From SPDF01 sp963812085 (lineage in GTDB: Bacteria > Gemmatimonadota > Gemmatimonadetes > Gemmatimonadales > GWC2-71-9): 34,749 nucleotides of DNA. Where the stretch lies: positions 1 to 34,749 of the forward strand of contig CAWETL010000013.1 of the NCBI GenBank assembly GCA_963812085.1, given 5' to 3'. The position numbers were made by a program, and so were the translations under genes. Of this stretch, positions 1 through 7,614 are shown in pieces (position 1 is the stretch's first letter; every line of letters begins with the position of its first letter). Below the pieces are notes generated by a model. It was given only the letters and a program-made list of their open reading frames with translations. It ran no database searches and was not told where the DNA came from.

Positions 1-25
1 TCACCCCGGCGAAAGCCGGGGTCCA
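1..25. repeat. Family C 25-bp palindromic repeat, copy 1
   Basis: The first 25 bases form a hairpin with arms CCCCGGC and GCCGGGG around a GAAA loop. The reverse complement is found, base for base, at 29533-29557. This type of CCCCGGC-GAAA-GCCGGGG element is common in intergenic DNA of many GC-rich bacteria. It lies just upstream of the first gene and may be cut by the window edge. Confidence 0.75.
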
Positions 26-87
26 CCATGTGGAGAGGGGGGACGTCCGGCTATATTGTCCTGCTCCACCACTCCGGAGCCCGGCCC

Positions 88-1690
88 GTGCCCTCCCACC
101 ACCTCGCCACGCTGTTCCGGGATCGGGTCGCGATGCACCCCGACCGGGAATTGCTGGTGCTCGGGGAGCGGCGCTGGACCTACGCCCAGGTGGAGGAGCA
201 GGCGGCGGGGCTGGCGGGTTCGCTCGCGGGCGCCGGGGTCGGGGCGGGAGACCGCATCGCGGTGGATCTCCCCAACTGGCCCGAGTGGGTGGTGGCCTTC
301 CTGGCGGGAGCACGGCTTGGTGCCACGGTGGTGCCGATCGATCCGGGGCTGAGCTTCCACGAGCTCAAGTACCAGCTCCGGCACAGCGAGGCGCGGGTGG
401 CCGTGACCCCAGAGGTCTGGGACGGCAACGACTACCTCGAGCTCTACGAGGAGCTCCTCGGCGACCTGCCCGATCTCCGGCAGGTGATCACCGTCGGTCC
501 CGAGGATCTCTGGACCGACGACCGGTTCCTCCAGTTCGAGGACCTGGTGCGGCGAACGGGCGCACCATGGTGCGCCCGTGACGCCGGCGAGCCGCCGGGG
601 TGACGGCCGAGCGGTGGGGATCCGGCGGATGACGCCGCTCGCCCTGCTCTACACCTCGGGCACGATGGGGAAGCCCAAGGGGGTGCTGCTCTCGCACCGG
701 AACCTGGTGCAGACGGCGCTCGAAAGCGGGGAGGGGATGGGACTCCGCGAGGCGGAGCGGGTGCTGGCGGCGGTGCCGTTCTTCCACGTGTTCGGCACCT
801 CGACGGTGGTGGCGACGATCGCCTTCGGGGGCACGCTCGTGCTCCAGGAGCGGTTCGAGCCGGGCGAAGCGCTGGAGCTGATGGAGCGCGAACGGGTGAC
901 CGTCTGTCACGGCGTCCCGACGATGTTCCAGCTGCTGATGCGGGAGCGGTCCTTCGCGGGGCGGAACCTCGCGGCGCTCCGGACGGGGGTGGTGGCGGGG
1001 GCGCCGATCGCGCCCGACCTGGTGCGGAAGATCCGCACCTGGTGCAACGTGGAGATCGCGTACGGGCTCACGGAAACGGGCCCCACCGTCTGCATGACGC
1101 GGCCCGGCGACCCGGCCGAGCGTCGCGAGCAGACGGTGGGCTGCCCGCTCCCGGGGGTGGAGGTGAAGGTGGTGGACCTGGCGACCGGGAGCCTGCACGG
1201 GCCGGAAGCGGTTGGCGAGCTGGCGGTGAAGGGCGCCAACGTGATGCTGGGGTATCACCGCATGCCGGGCGAGACGGCGCGGGCCCATGGACCGGAGGGG
1301 TACTTCCTCACCGGCGACCTCGTGGTGGTGGACGAGGCGGGCGCCGTGCAGGTGGTGGGTCGCCGCAAGGAGATGATCATCCGCGGCGGCAACAACGTCA
1401 CGCCCAGGGAAGTGGAAGACGTCCTCCGGACCCATCCGGCCGTGGACGACGTGTGCGTGGTGGGCGTCCCCAACGAACTGCTCGGGGAGCTCGTCTGCGC
1501 CTGCGTCGTGCCGGTGGAAGGGGCCATCCTGACCGGCGACGAGCTCAAGGAGTTCAGTCGCGACCAACTCGTGGACTACAAGGTCCCCGATCTCGTGCGC
1601 TTCTTCGACGCCTTCCCGATGACCGGGTCCGGGAAGGTCAAGCGAATGGAGCTGGCGCGGGTCGTGGGCCTGGAGCTGAGCACTTCGTGA
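88..1690 (+). CDS. Acyl-CoA synthetase (AMP-forming), reading frame broken near 557-600
   Basis: ANL-superfamily adenylate-forming ligase, expected to activate a fatty or carboxylic acid with ATP and attach it to CoA. The N-terminal part (GTG 88, GGAG at 76-79) reads to a stop at 601. The C-terminal part continues in the next frame to 1690, about 534 residues in all. Visible motifs are the P-loop LLYTSGTMGKPKGV, YGLTETGP, GYFLTGDL, the hinge region GRRKEMIIRGGNNVTPREVE and the catalytic-lysine region GSGKVKR. The frame break coincides with a 22-bp palindrome at 557-578; removing exactly those 22 bases restores one open frame. ATG 28 is an alternative start but has no Shine-Dalgarno. The last codons overlap the next gene as GTGA. 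The substrate cannot be told from sequence. Confidence 0.85.
557..578. repeat. Family A palindrome inside the acyl-CoA synthetase gene
   Basis: A perfect 22-bp palindrome with half-site CGGGCGCACCA. The same core, GGGGCGCACC-AT-GGTGCGCCCC, occurs at 20324-20351 and 28030-28057. It lies exactly where the acyl-CoA synthetase frame changes. Its length, 22 (1 mod 3), accounts for the shift. Confidence 0.7.
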
Positions 1691-3264
1691 ACAACCGTCA
1701 CATCATCCGCGCCGGCCGACCCGCCGGCGCCACCGTCCCCGTGCACGCCCCGAACGCGGCGCTGCTCATCGACTTCGACAACGTCACCCTCGGCATCCGC
1801 TCCGACCTGACCAAGGAACTGCGGACCCTCCTCAACAGCGACATCATCAAGGGGAAGGTGGCGGTCCAGCGGGCCTACGCCGACTGGCGGCGCTATCCGC
1901 AGTACATCGTGCCGCTGTCGGAGTCGTCGATCGACCTGATCTTCGCCCCCGCCTTCGGCACCAACAAGAAGAACGCCACCGACATCCGCCTCGCGGTGGA
2001 CGCCATCGAGCTGGTCTTCACCCGGCCCGAGATCGGCACCTTCATCCTGCTCTCCGGCGACAGCGACTTCTCGTCGATGGTGATCAAGCTGAAGGAGTAC
2101 GGCAAGTACGTCATCGGCGTCGGCATCCGCGAGTCGGCCAGCGACCTGCTGATCCAGAACTGCGACGAGTACTACTCCTACAGCGACCTCGCGGGGCTCA
2201 CCAAGGAAGAGGACAAGCCCTCCGTCCAGCGCGATCCGTGGGAACTGGTGCGCGAGGCCGCGGCCCAGATGGCGCGGAACGACGACGTCATGCGGTCGGA
2301 CCGCCTCAAGCAGGTGATGAAGCAGATCGACCCGAACTTCGACGAGAAGAACGCCGGCTACAGCCGGTTCAGCAAGTTCGTCACCGACGCCGGCGCCAAG
2401 GGCATTCTCGTCGTGAAGAAGATGGAGAACGGCCAGTACGAGATCGCGCCCGTGGCCGGCGGGGTCGAGCCGCACAAGGGCGAGGCAGCGGGGCAGAGGG
2501 GCCGCGGGGCCGTAGGGGCGCATCGCGTTGCGCCTGCGGACACGCCTGCCCCGGAAGAAAAAAAGGGCCGTGGACGCCGGCGGGGCCGCGGCGGCCGCGG
2601 ACGCGGAGAGGAGCGCCCCTCGGGCGAGTCGGCCGCCGTCGTCTCCGGCGGCCCGAAGGCGCTCTCCCTGGCGCTGGCCTTCCAGCTCATGGCGCAGGCG
2701 CTCTCGGAGATGCCCAACCCGGTGCCGCACGAGACGCTGCGTGCGCGCATGGCGGCGCTCCACGGCCGCGAGGATGCCCTGCTCGAGGCCGGTCGCTTCG
2801 CGCGGCTCCTCCGGCAGGCCAACGACGCCGAGGTGGCGGACGTCCGCAAGGTCGGCGAGGACGACTACGAGGTGTCGGTCCACCCGACCGACATCATGGT
2901 CCCGCGCCAGCGGCCCGCCGCGCCGCCCGCGGAGAGCAAGGCGGCGGCTCCGGCGGCCCCGACCGGCAACGGCGCCGTCGCAGCGCCTGTCGCCGCCACG
3001 CCGGCCCCGGCCATCCGGTTCCGTCGCGGTTCCCGGCTGGGAACGCACAAGCCCGAGATTCCGATGGTTGGAGTCGTGACGGTGGATGACGATCAGGGGG
3101 GAAATCGGGGAAGCGGGGCAGTAGGGGCGCAACTTGTTGCGCCCGCGGGCCGAGCGGCAGCAAAGAAGAAGCCCGCCAATGCGCCGAAGGCCAAGGCCGA
3201 AAAGCCGGCGGCGGCCCCGAAGAAGAAGGCGGCCCGGACGCCTCGGGCCAAGAAGGCGGAATGA
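1687..3264 (+). CDS. NYN-domain (PIN-like) protein with OST-HTH/LOTUS domains
   Basis: Protein of 525 residues. Residues about 20-170 form a NYN/LabA (DUF88) domain, a PIN-like metal-dependent RNase fold, with acidic residues in LLIDFDNV, DIRLAVDA and LLSGDSDFSSMV. An OST-HTH/LOTUS domain follows (WELVREAAAQMARNDD to ENGQYEIAP), then a low-complexity RG-rich stretch, a second weaker OST-HTH-like unit (LALAFQLMAQALSEMPNPV onward), and a Lys/Ala-rich tail ending KKAARTPRAKKAE. NYN plus OST-HTH proteins are thought to bind or cut RNA; the target is unknown. The start GTG 1687 overlaps the upstream stop (GTGA) with GGAG at 1672; GTG 1741 is an alternative. Two family A repeats are translated in frame in the low-complexity parts. 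The stop overlaps the next start (ATGA). Confidence 0.85.
   Translation: MNNRHIIRAGRPAGATVPVHAPNAALLIDFDNVTLGIRSDLTKELRTLLNSDIIKGKVAVQRAYADWRRYPQYIVPLSESSIDLIFAPAFGTNKKNATDIRLAVDAIELVFTRPEIGTFILLSGDSDFSSMVIKLKEYGKYVIGVGIRESASDLLIQNCDEYYSYSDLAGLTKEEDKPSVQRDPWELVREAAAQMARNDDVMRSDRLKQVMKQIDPNFDEKNAGYSRFSKFVTDAGAKGILVVKKMENGQYEIAPVAGGVEPHKGEAAGQRGRGAVGAHRVAPADTPAPEEKKGRGRRRGRGGRGRGEERPSGESAAVVSGGPKALSLALAFQLMAQALSEMPNPVPHETLRARMAALHGREDALLEAGRFARLLRQANDAEVADVRKVGEDDYEVSVHPTDIMVPRQRPAAPPAESKAAAPAAPTGNGAVAAPVAATPAPAIRFRRGSRLGTHKPEIPMVGVVTVDDDQGGNRGSGAVGAQLVAPAGRAAAKKKPANAPKAKAEKPAAAPKKKAARTPRAKKAE
2512..2539. repeat. Family A repeat translated in frame within the NYN gene, copy 1
   Basis: An imperfect palindrome, GTAGGGGCGCA-TCGCGT-TGCGCCTGCGG, preceded by G-rich sequence with GGGGCAGAGGGG. 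It is read as GAVGAHRVAPA in the protein. It shares its left arm exactly with the copies at 3121 and 28030. Confidence 0.7.
3121..3148. repeat. Family A repeat translated in frame within the NYN gene, copy 2
   Basis: A palindrome, GTAGGGGCGCAA-CTTG-TTGCGCCCGCGG, preceded by GCGGGGCA. It is translated as GAVGAQLVAPA, almost the same peptide as copy 1 about 600 bases upstream and in the same frame. Confidence 0.7.
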
Positions 3265-3857
3265 GCGGGACGGGACGGGCGGCGCTGCTGCCCGTTTCGT
3301 TTTTCCGGCGCCCCGCCGAGGTGGTGGCCCGGGAGCTCATCGGCGCGGTCGTGGTCTCCACCGTCCGCGGGACCCGGACGGCCGGGCGGATCGTCGAGGT
3401 GGAGGCCTACCTCGGCCATCGGGACCCGGCCTCCCACGGGTACCGGCACCGCCGGCACGCGCAGAACGAGGGGCTCTTCGGCCCGGCCGGGCACTGGTAC
3501 GTGTACCGCTCCTACGGCGTGCACTGGTGCGCCAACCTGGTGGCCGGCACGGAGGTGAACGAAGGGGCCGTCCTTCTGAGGGCGGTGGAGCCGATCGAGG
3601 GGATCGAGCTGATGCGCCGGCGCCGGGGCGATGTCCCGGACCGGCAGCTGGCCGCCGGCCCCGGCCGGCTGACCCAGGCCCTCGGGATTTCCCGATCGCT
3701 CGACCGGCACGCCATGCGCGGGGCCGTGGTCCAGGTGTTCCAGGGGGCCCCTCAGGCGGCCCCGGTGGCCACGCCGCGCATCGGGATCACCCGGGCGGTG
3801 GATTGGCCCCTGAGGTTCGTGGAGGCGGGGACCCGATGGGCGTCGCGAAGCCGGTGA
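3261..3857 (+). CDS. 3-methyladenine DNA glycosylase (AAG/MPG family)
   Basis: Protein of 198 residues, the usual length of bacterial Mpg/AAG enzymes, which flip out and remove alkylated or deaminated purines in base-excision repair. Family motifs are visible: FFRRPAEVVARELIG at the N-terminus, the active-site region GRIVEVEAYLGHRDPASH (with the catalytic Glu), GLFGPAGHWYVYRSYGVHWCANLV, EGAVLLRAVEPIEG and AAGPGRLTQALGI. The start ATG 3261 overlaps the upstream stop as ATGA, so it is translated with the NYN gene. The frame is intact. The gene ends just before a family B repeat. Confidence 0.95.
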   Translation: MSGTGRAALLPVSFFRRPAEVVARELIGAVVVSTVRGTRTAGRIVEVEAYLGHRDPASHGYRHRRHAQNEGLFGPAGHWYVYRSYGVHWCANLVAGTEVNEGAVLLRAVEPIEGIELMRRRRGDVPDRQLAAGPGRLTQALGISRSLDRHAMRGAVVQVFQGAPQAAPVATPRIGITRAVDWPLRFVEAGTRWASRSR

Positions 3858-3863
3858 TCCGCC

Positions 3864-3957
3864 TTCTGTCATTGCGAGGCCACGGCGTGGCCGAAGCAAT
3901 CTAAGCGGACCTGAGATTGCTTCGTCGGCCCCTGATGGGGCCTCCTCGCAATGACAA
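3864..3957. repeat. Family B palindromic repeat, copy 1
   Basis: Ends are TTCTGTCATTGCGAGG and CCTCGCAATGACA in inverted orientation, with inner blocks CCGAAGCAATCT and AGATTGCTTCGTCGGCCCC. The whole copy can fold into one long hairpin. Other copies are at 4993-5126, 7411-7614 (decayed), 20291-20390 and 24601-24686. Confidence 0.85.
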
Positions 3958-3984
3958 GCAAGTTTGCACTTCGTCATGACGCAG

Positions 3985-4014
3985 AACGGGCGCACCATCC
4001 GGTGCGCCCGTTTC
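3985..4014. terminator. Hairpin between convergent genes, likely two-way terminator
   Basis: AACGGGCGCACC pairs with GGTGCGCCCGTT around ATCC, followed by TTCGCG on the plus strand. It lies between the glycosylase (+) and the outer-membrane protein (-). Its arms resemble family A repeats, so it may be a repeat copy acting as a terminator. Confidence 0.55.
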
Positions 4015-4043
4015 GCGTTCCTGGCCGTCCGCCCGCGGGGCGT

Positions 4044-4700
4044 CTAGTCGACGTCCTCGCGCGACTTGCCGAGGTTGAACCGGATGCCGGCCTGGCCGGT
4101 GTAGACCGCGCCCTGGATCAGGTCGGCCCCGCCGTTACTGCCGGTGGCGGCGGAGATCGATCCGAAGACGTCCAGGACCCCGACCCGGATGTCGACGCCG
4201 GCGACCGCCTGGGCGAAGCCGGTGCTGCCGAGATCACTGGCCCGGTTGTAGTTCGCCTGCCGTGTGACGTCGTCCACGAAGCTGCCCTGGACCTGGAGAT
4301 TCGTGAGGGTCTGGATGCCGAAGCCCACGCCGATGAAGGGCTGGATGTGCGACTTGAGCGGGTAGGCCATCATTTCGAAGTAGTAGCGCATGATGTGATC
4401 GAAGGTGGCGGTGCGGATGGTCCCGTCGACCGGATCGTTGAAGGCCGCCGTCTCGCCGCTGCCGAGGCCGGCGTCCACCGCGAGCATCAGCCCGACGCGG
4501 TTGGCCGTGACCAGCATGTTCGCGCCGGCCATCCCGATCCCGCCCCGGGTCTGCGCCGTGGTGGCGAAGTCCATCACGCCGGCGGACGCGCCGACGTAGA
4601 AGCGGTACGAGCCCACGCCAGCATTCTGGGCGCTGAGCGAGGTGGCGCCGGCAAGGGCTGCCAGGCCGAGCGTCGCGAGGGCACGGGTGAGCACACGCAT
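4044..4700 (-). CDS. Predicted outer-membrane beta-barrel protein
   Basis: Protein of 218 residues. A Sec signal peptide (MRVLTRALATLGLAALAG, cleavage likely after SLSA) is followed by alternating hydrophobic/aromatic strands typical of small eight-stranded barrels, such as YRFYVGASAGVMDF, MRYYFEMMAYP, HIQPFIGVGFGIQTL and a final strand QAGIRFNLG. This resembles OmpW/OprF-like or generic outer-membrane beta-barrel domains, but no specific family motif is clear and the ligand is unknown. AGGAGG lies 7 bases before the ATG. It is transcribed alone and faces the glycosylase. The 5' region contains a candidate promoter near 4828-4833. Confidence 0.7.
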   Translation of the reverse strand: MRVLTRALATLGLAALAGATSLSAQNAGVGSYRFYVGASAGVMDFATTAQTRGGIGMAGANMLVTANRVGLMLAVDAGLGSGETAAFNDPVDGTIRTATFDHIMRYYFEMMAYPLKSHIQPFIGVGFGIQTLTNLQVQGSFVDDVTRQANYNRASDLGSTGFAQAVAGVDIRVGVLDVFGSISAATGSNGGADLIQGAVYTGQAGIRFNLGKSREDVD

Positions 4701-4827
4701 CAGTCTGCCTCCTGGAAGTATCGGCCCTGAGGGGGTCCCCGGGACCGGTCACGGCACGGCGAATGGTGTCAGGTTTCGGCAATTTCCTTGCCCCCGTGGC
4801 CCTGGGGGGCTGGAACCGGCTGGTTCC

Positions 4828-4833
4828 AAGATA
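4828..4833 (-). promoter_or_regulatory. Candidate -10 box of the outer-membrane protein gene
   Basis: On the minus strand this reads TATCTT, within an AT-richer stretch in an otherwise GC-rich gap. The same hexamer occurs at 22637 and 29687 upstream of other genes. No convincing -35 is visible. The implied leader is about 120 bases. The rest of the 4701-5145 gap holds only repeat material. Confidence 0.3.
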
Positions 4834-4992
4834 GGGAACTTCGGCCTAAAACACTAGACCCCAATGGGTTGTCCCCGGTCAGCTCTGGCATATTGGGAGC
4901 GGTTCGAAGGGGGGGCATCTGGGGGGCCCCGCGCACCGGCTTGCAGGGTGACGCGGGGGTTGCAACTCGCCTGAGGGGGACCGGCCCCGCGG

Positions 4993-5126
4993 CTTCTGTC
5001 ATTGCGGGGAGGCCCGGAGGCCGGCCCGCCCACTTCTGTCATTGCGAGGCCACGAAGTGGCCGAAGCAATCTGGTCCTGGCCCGAGATTGCTCGTCGGCC
5101 CCGTTGGGGCCTCCTCGCAATGACAC
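4993..5126. repeat. Family B repeat, partial plus full copy
   Basis: A partial left end (CTTCTGTCATTGCGGGGAGG, 4993-5012) is followed by a full copy from 5033 to 5126 with TTCTGTCATTGCGAGG and CCTCGCAATGACA ends. The flank CCCGCCCACTTCTGTC before the full copy also precedes the copy at 24601, so the conserved unit extends a few bases outside the inverted ends. Confidence 0.8.
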
Positions 5127-5145
5127 AAGGGACGCTAGATCAGGC

Positions 5146-6333
5146 TCAACTCTTTCCCACCTTCTTGAACGCCGCCAGGGCCTCGTCCAGGTCGGCCCTG
5201 GAATGAGCCGCCGACACCTGGCACCGGACGCGGGCCTGTCCCTGGGGCACCACCGGGAAGCCGAACCCGGTCACGAACACCCCTTCGTCGAGGAGCAGGT
5301 TGCTCATCCGGATGGCGCTGGAGGTCTCGCCGAGGATCACGGGGATGATCGGGGTCTCGCCCGGCAGCGGGGCAAAGCCGAGTCCCCGGAGCTGGTCCCG
5401 GAAGTAGCGGGCGTTTTCGCGAAGGCGGGTGACGCGCTCCGGGTGCTGCTCCAGGAACTCGATGCTGGCCAGCGCGCTGCCCGCCACCGTGGCCGGGAGG
5501 GCGTTCGAAAAGAGCTGCGGGCGGGCCCGCTGGGTCAGGTAGTCGCAGACCTCTTCGCTGGCCGCCACGAACCCGCCCGCCGCGCCGCCCAGCGCCTTGC
5601 CCAGCGTGGAGGTGATGATGTCCACCTGGCCGACCATCCCGAAATGCTCGGCGGTGCCCCGGCCGGTGGCGCCCAGGACGCCGGAAGCGTGCGAGTCGTC
5701 CACCACCAGGACGGCGCCGTGCTCCCGGCAGATGGCGGCGATATCCGGCAGCTTCGCGATGGCGCCTTCCATCGAGAAGACGCCGTCGGTGATGACCATC
5801 TTGACCCGGCGGTCGGTGGCCGCGGCGAGCTTGGCGCGGAGGTCGTCGAGGTCGGCGTGCTTGTACACGCCGGTCTGGCACTTGGTGATGGCCTTGGCGA
5901 GCCGGAGGCCGTCGATGATCGAGGCGTGGTTGAGCTGGTCGCTCAGGATGAGGTCGTGCTCGGTGAGGAGCGTGCCGGGCACCGCCTCGTTGGCGTTCCA
6001 GCAGCTGACGAAGCTGAGCGAGGCGGGAGTGCCGACCAGGCGGGCGCAGGCCGCCTCCAGCTCGCGGTGGATCGAGAAGGTGCCGCAGATGAAGCGCACC
6101 GACCCGGTGCCGGCGCCGTACTTGTCGAGGGCGGCCTTGCCGGCCGCCACGACCGCCGGCTCGTTCGAGAGTCCCAGGTAGTTGTTGGAGGAGAGAATGA
6201 TGACCGAGCCCCGGCCTTCCATCTCGACTCGGGCCGCCTGCGGGCTGGCCAGGTAGTTGAGCCGCTTGTAGACGCCGTCGGCCTTGAACTGCTCCAGCTC
6301 GGCGTGGATCCGGGTGTCGAGGTTGGTGCTCAC
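5146..6333 (-). CDS. kbl: Glycine C-acetyltransferase (2-amino-3-ketobutyrate CoA ligase)
   Basis: Protein of 395 residues, a PLP-dependent alpha-oxoamine synthase. It cleaves 2-amino-3-ketobutyrate with CoA to glycine and acetyl-CoA, the second step of threonine catabolism. Key motifs are SSNNYLGLS near the N-terminus, GAGTGSVRFICGT, SDQLNHASIIDG, VVDDSHASGVLG, and the PLP-lysine site STLGKALGGAAGG. The start is GTG 6333, which overlaps the tdh stop as GTGA, so the pair is translationally coupled. The partner enzyme immediately upstream makes its substrate, which separates it from related BioF, HemA and Spt enzymes. The frame is intact. Confidence 0.95.
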   Translation of the reverse strand: MSTNLDTRIHAELEQFKADGVYKRLNYLASPQAARVEMEGRGSVIILSSNNYLGLSNEPAVVAAGKAALDKYGAGTGSVRFICGTFSIHRELEAACARLVGTPASLSFVSCWNANEAVPGTLLTEHDLILSDQLNHASIIDGLRLAKAITKCQTGVYKHADLDDLRAKLAAATDRRVKMVITDGVFSMEGAIAKLPDIAAICREHGAVLVVDDSHASGVLGATGRGTAEHFGMVGQVDIITSTLGKALGGAAGGFVAASEEVCDYLTQRARPQLFSNALPATVAGSALASIEFLEQHPERVTRLRENARYFRDQLRGLGFAPLPGETPIIPVILGETSSAIRMSNLLLDEGVFVTGFGFPVVPQGQARVRCQVSAAHSRADLDEALAAFKKVGKS

Positions 6334-7373
6334 GCGCCGATCTCCAGGATGACCTTGCCCGCCTGCCCGTCCTTGATGACCTGGATGGCGTCGGCGATCT
6401 TCTCGAGCGGAAAGCGGTGGGTGACGACGGGGCGGGGGTCGAGCTGGCCGGCGCGGAGGTAGCGCTGCATCACGTGCCAGGTGTGGTACATCTTGCGCCC
6501 GGTGACGCCGTACAGCGTGAGCCCCTTGAAGATGATGTCCCGTGCGAAGCTCACCTCGGTGGTCTTGCTCGGCGTGCCGAGCAGGTTGACCCGCCCGCCG
6601 AGGCGCGCCGCCGCGAAGGCCTGCGCGTGCCCGGCCGGATGGCCGCTCATTTCGCAGACCAAATCCACCCCGTCGCCCTGGGTGAGCTCCCTGATGCGGG
6701 CGGGCACGTCGTCCCGCCCGGGATTGAGCGTCACGTGCGCGCCCATCTTGCTCGCGATGCCGAGCCGCTTGTCGTTGAAGTCGCTCGCGATGACCAGCGA
6801 CGCTCCGGCGGCGCGCGCCACGCCCGCCGCGAAGCACCCGATGGGGCCGCAGCCCAGCACCAGTACGGCGCTCCCGATGACGGCGTCGCCTTCGAGCACG
6901 GTATGGAAGGCGTTGCCCATCGGGTCCATGATGGCGCCGATTTCGGTCGGGATCCCCTCGAGCTTCATCACGTTGGAGGCCGGCATCGCGATGTAGTCGG
7001 CAAAGGCGCCGTCGCGATCCACGCCGATGATCTGGGTCCGCTGGCAGAGGTGGCCGTTGCCGGTGCGGCACTGGAGGCAGTGGCCGCAGATGATGTGGCC
7101 CTCGGCGGTCACCAGGTCGCCGATGGCCAGCAGCCCGGCGGCCTCGGCCTCGGGGCCCATCTTCTCGATCCGCCCGGCGAACTCATGGCCGATGACGACC
7201 GGCGGCTTGAGCCGGTTGCTGGCCCAGGAATCCCATTCCCAGATGTGGAGGTCGGTGCCGCAGACACCGGCGTGGTGGACGCGGATCAGGACGTCGTTCG
7301 GTCCGCAGGCCGGGACGGGGACGTCCCGCAGCTCCATGCCGATGCCGGGGGCGGTCTTCACGAGTGCGCGCAT
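6330..7373 (-). CDS. tdh: L-threonine 3-dehydrogenase
   Basis: Protein of 347 residues, a zinc-dependent medium-chain dehydrogenase that oxidises L-threonine to 2-amino-3-ketobutyrate with NAD+. Catalytic zinc ligands are Cys38 in GVCGTDLH and His-Glu in VIGHEF. The four-Cys structural zinc loop is in CGHCLQCRTGNGHLC, and the Rossmann motif is VLGCGPIGCFAAG. I chose ATG 7373 because the family begins MRALVKT. The longer frame to 7484 runs back into repeat DNA. It is the first gene of the tdh-kbl operon. The upstream AT-rich patch (7399-7404, TATATT on the minus strand) is a possible -10 box. Confidence 0.95.
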   Translation of the reverse strand: MRALVKTAPGIGMELRDVPVPACGPNDVLIRVHHAGVCGTDLHIWEWDSWASNRLKPPVVIGHEFAGRIEKMGPEAEAAGLLAIGDLVTAEGHIICGHCLQCRTGNGHLCQRTQIIGVDRDGAFADYIAMPASNVMKLEGIPTEIGAIMDPMGNAFHTVLEGDAVIGSAVLVLGCGPIGCFAAGVARAAGASLVIASDFNDKRLGIASKMGAHVTLNPGRDDVPARIRELTQGDGVDLVCEMSGHPAGHAQAFAAARLGGRVNLLGTPSKTTEVSFARDIIFKGLTLYGVTGRKMYHTWHVMQRYLRAGQLDPRPVVTHRFPLEKIADAIQVIKDGQAGKVILEIGA

Positions 7374-7410
7374 GGGAGCCGGGGTTGAGGAAGGGGGGAA
7401 TATAATCCGG

Positions 7411-7614
7411 ATTGCGAGATTGCTTCGTCGGCCCCGAGGGACCTCCTCGAGGACACAAGGAGTTCCTCTGTGATTGCGAGCCACGCGGTAGCCGAATCAA
7501 TCGACTCTGGCCGCAGATCGCCTGCGTCGGCCCCTTCGAGGCTTCCTTGCAATGGCACGAGAAGTCTTTCCGCCATCGCGAGGCCACGCAGTGGCCGAAG
7601 CAATCTCAATTCTC
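7411..7614. repeat. Cluster of decayed family B repeats
   Basis: Three degenerate pieces lie in a row: ATTGCGAGATTGCTTCGTCGG near 7411, a near-complete but mutated copy at 7468-7558, and CATCGCGAGGCCACGCAGTGG near 7573. They fill the gap between tdh and the formate dehydrogenase gene. The last one runs into the stop codon of the dehydrogenase. They diverge more from the consensus than the other copies, so they look older. Confidence 0.65.

Noticed and set aside
3864..5126. CRISPR array from the repeated TCATTGCGAGG units
   Set aside because: The copies are long palindromes with uneven spacing and no unique same-length spacers, and there are no cas genes.
5135..7071. Long alternative-frame reading frames overlapping kbl and tdh
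   Set aside because: They are Arg/Pro/Ala-rich shadows expected in GC-rich DNA; the kbl and tdh frames carry all family motifs.
7374..7484. Longer N-terminus for the threonine dehydrogenase starting at 7484
   Set aside because: The added residues come from a decayed family B repeat, and the family starts MRALVKT at 7373.
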